Positions 5,684 to 8,633 of a stretch of DNA of 8,633 nucleotides are shown here, piece by piece. The notes below the pieces were generated by a model. That model saw nothing but the letters and a program-made list of their open reading frames with translations. It did not search any database and was not told the origin of the DNA. Positions within the stretch are counted from its first letter, which is position 1; each line of letters starts with the position of its first letter. Position numbers and translations under genes: made by a program. Source of the DNA: Balneolales bacterium (lineage in GTDB: Bacteria; Bacteroidota; Rhodothermia; Balneolales; Natronogracilivirgulaceae); the NCBI GenBank assembly GCA_007127665.1, contig SKYY01000020.1:1-8633 (forward strand), in the 5' to 3' direction.

Positions 5684-8633
5684 ATGAATTCAACACGCCA
5701 GTTTTCCTTCGTCCGCATGCTAACCGCGGCGTGCATACTGCTGATCAGCAGCGCATTCATTGTTCCCGAATCCCAGGCACAGTATTTCGGGTTCGGAAAA
5801 AACCGTGTGCAATACTCACAGTTCGACTGGCGGTTCATCCAGTCCGAACACTTCGATGTCTATTATTACGATTCGAAGAACTATTACCTGGCAGAGTTCA
5901 CAGCCAAAAGCCTGGAAGCGGCCTACGCACAGCTGCAACGCGATTTCCGCCACCAGCTCAACGACCGTGTCTCAGTGATCATCTACGATTCGCACACAGA
6001 TTTCAGCCAGACCAATGTTGTGCCGCTGCCCGTTGACGCACAGGGCATCGGAGGTGTCACCGACAAGTTCAAAAACCGGATCACTATACCATTTATGGGT
6101 AATTTCGGTGACTACAGACAGGTCCTTCACCATGAGCTGGTACACGCCATGTTCAACGACCTGTATTACGGCGGATCGATCCAGGCCATTATCCAGAACA
6201 ACATCCAGCTTGTGATTCCTTTGTGGTTCGAGGAGGGACTGTCAGAATACGTTTCTCTTGGATGGGATACCGACACCGATATGTTCATCCGCGAAGCCGT
6301 GATGAACAACATGATGCCGCCCATACCGCAGATGGGAGGGTTTATGGCCTACAGGGGCGGACAGGCTTTCTGGAACTTCATCGTCGAAGAGTATGGGCGT
6401 GAAAAAATCGGGGAGATACTCCAGGCTTTGCGACAGACCAGAAGTGTAGAAGCCGCCCTGCGACAGTCCACGGGACTTACGATGAGCGAACTCAATGAAC
6501 GCTTCCAGGACTCCCTGCGTAAAAAATATTTCCCGGAAATTGCCATACGTGAAGACTTGCGTGATATTGGCCGACTCATTACAACCGACCGGTTCCGCCG
6601 GGCGTACAACACCAGTCCCGCCGTATCACCGCAGGGCGACCGTATTGCCATGATTTCAAATGCCCGCGGCTTTTTCGATGTGATCGTACTCAATGCACGC
6701 GACGGCAGCCGCATCAAAACGCTGATCCGGGGTGAAGACAATGTCGATTTTGAAGAACTCAACATCCTCAGGCCAAACCTCACATGGTCACCGGATGGAA
6801 GAAAACTTGCCCTCTCCACACGATCAGGCGGATCCGTGGATCTCGCCATTGTGGACTACCGCACCGAAGAGGTGCAGAAAATCGTCTTTCCGCAACTTGA
6901 TGCTATCGGCTCCGTGGCATGGTCGCCCGACGGCAAGAAGATCGCGTTCCAGGGTAACGCCGGACCTCTAACCAATATCTATGTTTACAATCTGGAGAAC
7001 GGCGACTTCATCAGTGCTACAAATGACGTGTTCAGCGACTGGGATCCCGCATGGTCCAATGATTCGGAGTACATACTCTTTGCGTCGGACCGGGGACCGC
7101 ACACCCAGGTCAATACCTTCCGGACAAATTACAGCGTACTGCTGAACCCCAATATCAACCAGAGTGATATTTACAAGCTCCGTCTTGGGTCCAACCGTGC
7201 CACGCGTCTCACAAGTACCCCCAACTGGAACGAGACTCGTCCCATAATGACACAGGATGGCAGGCTTGTCTATATCTCCGACCAGAACGGCATTCCAAAT
7301 GTCTACGAGATGGATCTGGAAACCCGGACAAGCTATCCGCTCACGGACCTGGTGACCGGTGTCATGCAGATGTCGATCAGCGCAGACGGAAACCTGCTGG
7401 CCATCAACTCCTTTAACCGGGGATTTGTTCATATTTTCACGATCGATAATCCGTTTGAACGGCGTAAAACAGAACCGCTTCAGCGCAACCACTGGGCGGA
7501 ACGACGCCTTCAGGAGCTCGTCGAACAACGCGTTCCCGCCATTGGGCTGGCTTTCCAGATGTTTGAAGACGACCTGCAGCGCATGAGTGCAACCGAACTC
7601 GTCCGGCAGACTTCGGCTATCATGGATCTCATCCGTGAGGAGGAGAGGGACCTGGACCTGGACCTGCCTGAGGGTCCGGAAGACGCCCCTGAGGAGGCGG
7701 ATACCGTTGAAGTGGACCAGGATGTGATCGATTTCAGGAATTATGTCTTTGGCGACGACCTGGAAGACCTCATCGTCACTACCCATCTGGAACAAGTGCG
7801 TGAAGAAAAACCGACCCGCACCGATGACGGCCGCTTCATTCCGCGACGCTACCGCCTGGAATTCTCCCCCGACATTACCTATGCCGCAGGAGGAGTATCT
7901 ACATTCTATGGTACCTACGCCCTGGCGGCCTTTACGTTTTCTGATTTGCTCGGTGATCATCGCATCAATCTGATTACCAACCTGCAGTTTGATCTGCGAA
8001 ACAGCGACTACGAAATCAGCTATGGCTACTTTGCCAACCGGACAAATTACCTGGTGCGATACTTCCACACTTCCCGGAATTTCCTGGTTTTGAGCCGTGA
8101 TTTCTCTGATTTCGAGCAGGTCCGGTTCCGCTTCTATGGCGGTGGACTGCAGTTCCAGTATCCGCTCAACAAATTCTCAAGAATTGATTACGGAGTAAGC
8201 CTTATCAATATCTCCCGTGACTTCAGCCTTGTGTACGCCAATGTTTCGGACTCCGAGGATACGTTCTTCCTGTATCCGGAAGTGACCTATACGCGTGACC
8301 TGACCCGGCCGGGATTCCTTTCTCCGCTATCCGGAAGGCGATATGCCATCAGCCTGACCGGCAGTCCGCCCATCTCCTCTGATGTCATCGGTTTTGCCTC
8401 GGTAATCGGCGACTTCCGTCAATATTTCCATCTTGGCATGGGATACGTCTTCGCATTTCGCGGTACCGGAGCCGCATCTTTCGGTCCGGATGCCCAGAAC
8501 TTTTTCATGGGAGGCATGCAGAACTGGATCAACTTCCGATGGGCCGAAGGTTCATTGCAGACCGACAGGCTGGAGGATATTTTCTTCACTATTCCGGCCC
8601 TGCCGCTGCGCGGACATTTTTTCAACTCCGCGA
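5684..8633 (+). CDS. Secreted fusion: gluzincin-type metallopeptidase domain + TolB-like PD40 propeller + BamA/D15-like outer-membrane barrel, 3'-truncated
   Basis: The frame runs without a stop from the ATG at 5684 to the right edge, giving 983 visible residues. A Sec signal peptide covers about residues 1-32: R5 and R11, a hydrophobic core (LTAACILLISSAFIV), then cleavage likely after SQA. Residues about 50-290 form a peptidase-MA/gluzincin-like domain with the zinc motif HELVH (150-154) and WFEEGLSEY (181-189), whose E184 is the likely third ligand. Six PD40-type beta-propeller strands follow, at about 312, 366, 411, 455, 520 and 563, two with the clear WSPDG core, as in periplasmic TolB. 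Residues 605-720 are a charged, acidic linker. From about 724 to the edge, alternating aromatic beta-strands resemble the D15/BamA surface-antigen barrel, including FFMGGMQNW (940-948) and LRGH (975-978), which may match the Omp85 loop-6 RGF motif. The barrel is cut off. An in-frame TAA at 5654 rules out an earlier start. Related proteins are often annotated simply as TolB-like. The substrate is unknown. Confidence 0.85.
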   Translation, partial: MNSTRQFSFVRMLTAACILLISSAFIVPESQAQYFGFGKNRVQYSQFDWRFIQSEHFDVYYYDSKNYYLAEFTAKSLEAAYAQLQRDFRHQLNDRVSVIIYDSHTDFSQTNVVPLPVDAQGIGGVTDKFKNRITIPFMGNFGDYRQVLHHELVHAMFNDLYYGGSIQAIIQNNIQLVIPLWFEEGLSEYVSLGWDTDTDMFIREAVMNNMMPPIPQMGGFMAYRGGQAFWNFIVEEYGREKIGEILQALRQTRSVEAALRQSTGLTMSELNERFQDSLRKKYFPEIAIREDLRDIGRLITTDRFRRAYNTSPAVSPQGDRIAMISNARGFFDVIVLNARDGSRIKTLIRGEDNVDFEELNILRPNLTWSPDGRKLALSTRSGGSVDLAIVDYRTEEVQKIVFPQLDAIGSVAWSPDGKKIAFQGNAGPLTNIYVYNLENGDFISATNDVFSDWDPAWSNDSEYILFASDRGPHTQVNTFRTNYSVLLNPNINQSDIYKLRLGSNRATRLTSTPNWNETRPIMTQDGRLVYISDQNGIPNVYEMDLETRTSYPLTDLVTGVMQMSISADGNLLAINSFNRGFVHIFTIDNPFERRKTEPLQRNHWAERRLQELVEQRVPAIGLAFQMFEDDLQRMSATELVRQTSAIMDLIREEERDLDLDLPEGPEDAPEEADTVEVDQDVIDFRNYVFGDDLEDLIVTTHLEQVREEKPTRTDDGRFIPRRYRLEFSPDITYAAGGVSTFYGTYALAAFTFSDLLGDHRINLITNLQFDLRNSDYEISYGYFANRTNYLVRYFHTSRNFLVLSRDFSDFEQVRFRFYGGGLQFQYPLNKFSRIDYGVSLINISRDFSLVYANVSDSEDTFFLYPEVTYTRDLTRPGFLSPLSGRRYAISLTGSPPISSDVIGFASVIGDFRQYFHLGMGYVFAFRGTGAASFGPDAQNFFMGGMQNWINFRWAEGSLQTDRLEDIFFTIPALPLRGHFFNSA
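7649..7666 (+). repeat. Three tandem GACCTG hexamers in the acidic linker of the fusion gene
   Basis: Three perfect copies of GACCTG in frame encode Asp-Leu three times (residues 656-661). They sit in the low-complexity acidic linker between the propeller and the barrel, just after a GAGGAGGAG-like run. Because the unit is six bases, copy-number change would keep the frame and only lengthen or shorten the linker. Confidence 0.7.

Noticed and set aside
5731..6215. Three overlapping + strand open frames of 66-101 codons inside the start of the fusion gene
   Set aside because: They are out-of-frame shadows; the real frame from 5684 encodes the signal peptide and the HELVH domain across the same bases.
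6968..8068. A 366-codon open frame on the - strand opposite the fusion gene
   Set aside because: The + strand frame has a signal peptide, propeller motifs and uninterrupted coding through the same stretch. The antisense product has no motif that I recognise and looks like a shadow.
1..8633. A defence system, mobile element, CRISPR array or RNA gene
   Set aside because: All three genes are accounted for by envelope or RNA-decay families. I see no direct repeats flanking a segment, no transposase or integrase frame, no spaced repeat array and no tRNA- or rRNA-like sequence.

Overview
The window holds three large genes on the + strand. They cover almost all of it, with gaps of only 128 and 77 bases, and the first and last genes run off the edges. 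In order they are: the C-terminal part of a TamB-family (DUF490) envelope protein; a complete RNase R (rnr); and the start of a large secreted protein that joins a zinc-metallopeptidase-like domain, a TolB-like PD40 beta-propeller and a BamA/D15-like outer-membrane beta-barrel. I see no RNA genes, mobile elements, CRISPR arrays or other signs of recent transfer. Base composition and codon use look uniform by eye.

The organism is a Gram-negative bacterium, because TamB and an outer-membrane barrel require an outer membrane. The peptidase + propeller + barrel architecture, a TamB C-terminal domain in a very large protein and the lack of Shine-Dalgarno sequences before both visible starts point to the Bacteroidota/Rhodothermota/Balneolota side of the tree. 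The moderately GC-rich composition fits Balneolota or Rhodothermota better than typical AT-rich Bacteroidota. This placement is inference from gene content and has not been tested by phylogeny.

Layout: 1-3291 is tamB-like, with its N-terminus outside the window. 3292-3419 is a gap without a recognisable promoter. 3420-5606 is rnr, with all domains and catalytic aspartates present. 5607-5683 is a short gap with a 7-bp inverted repeat and a five-codon mini-ORF touching the next start. 5684-8633 is the fusion gene, open to the right edge.

Functionally, the two flanking genes both concern the outer membrane: TamB bridges the periplasm and helps deliver lipids or proteins to the outer membrane, and the fusion protein carries an Omp85-like barrel. 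RNase R is a housekeeping RNA-decay enzyme and probably sits there by linkage. The most interesting item is the fusion protein, which could be a self-contained protease/scaffold/barrel device for outer-membrane biogenesis or quality control. The architecture is probably widespread in these phyla under vague 'TolB-like' names, so it is better described as poorly characterised than as new.
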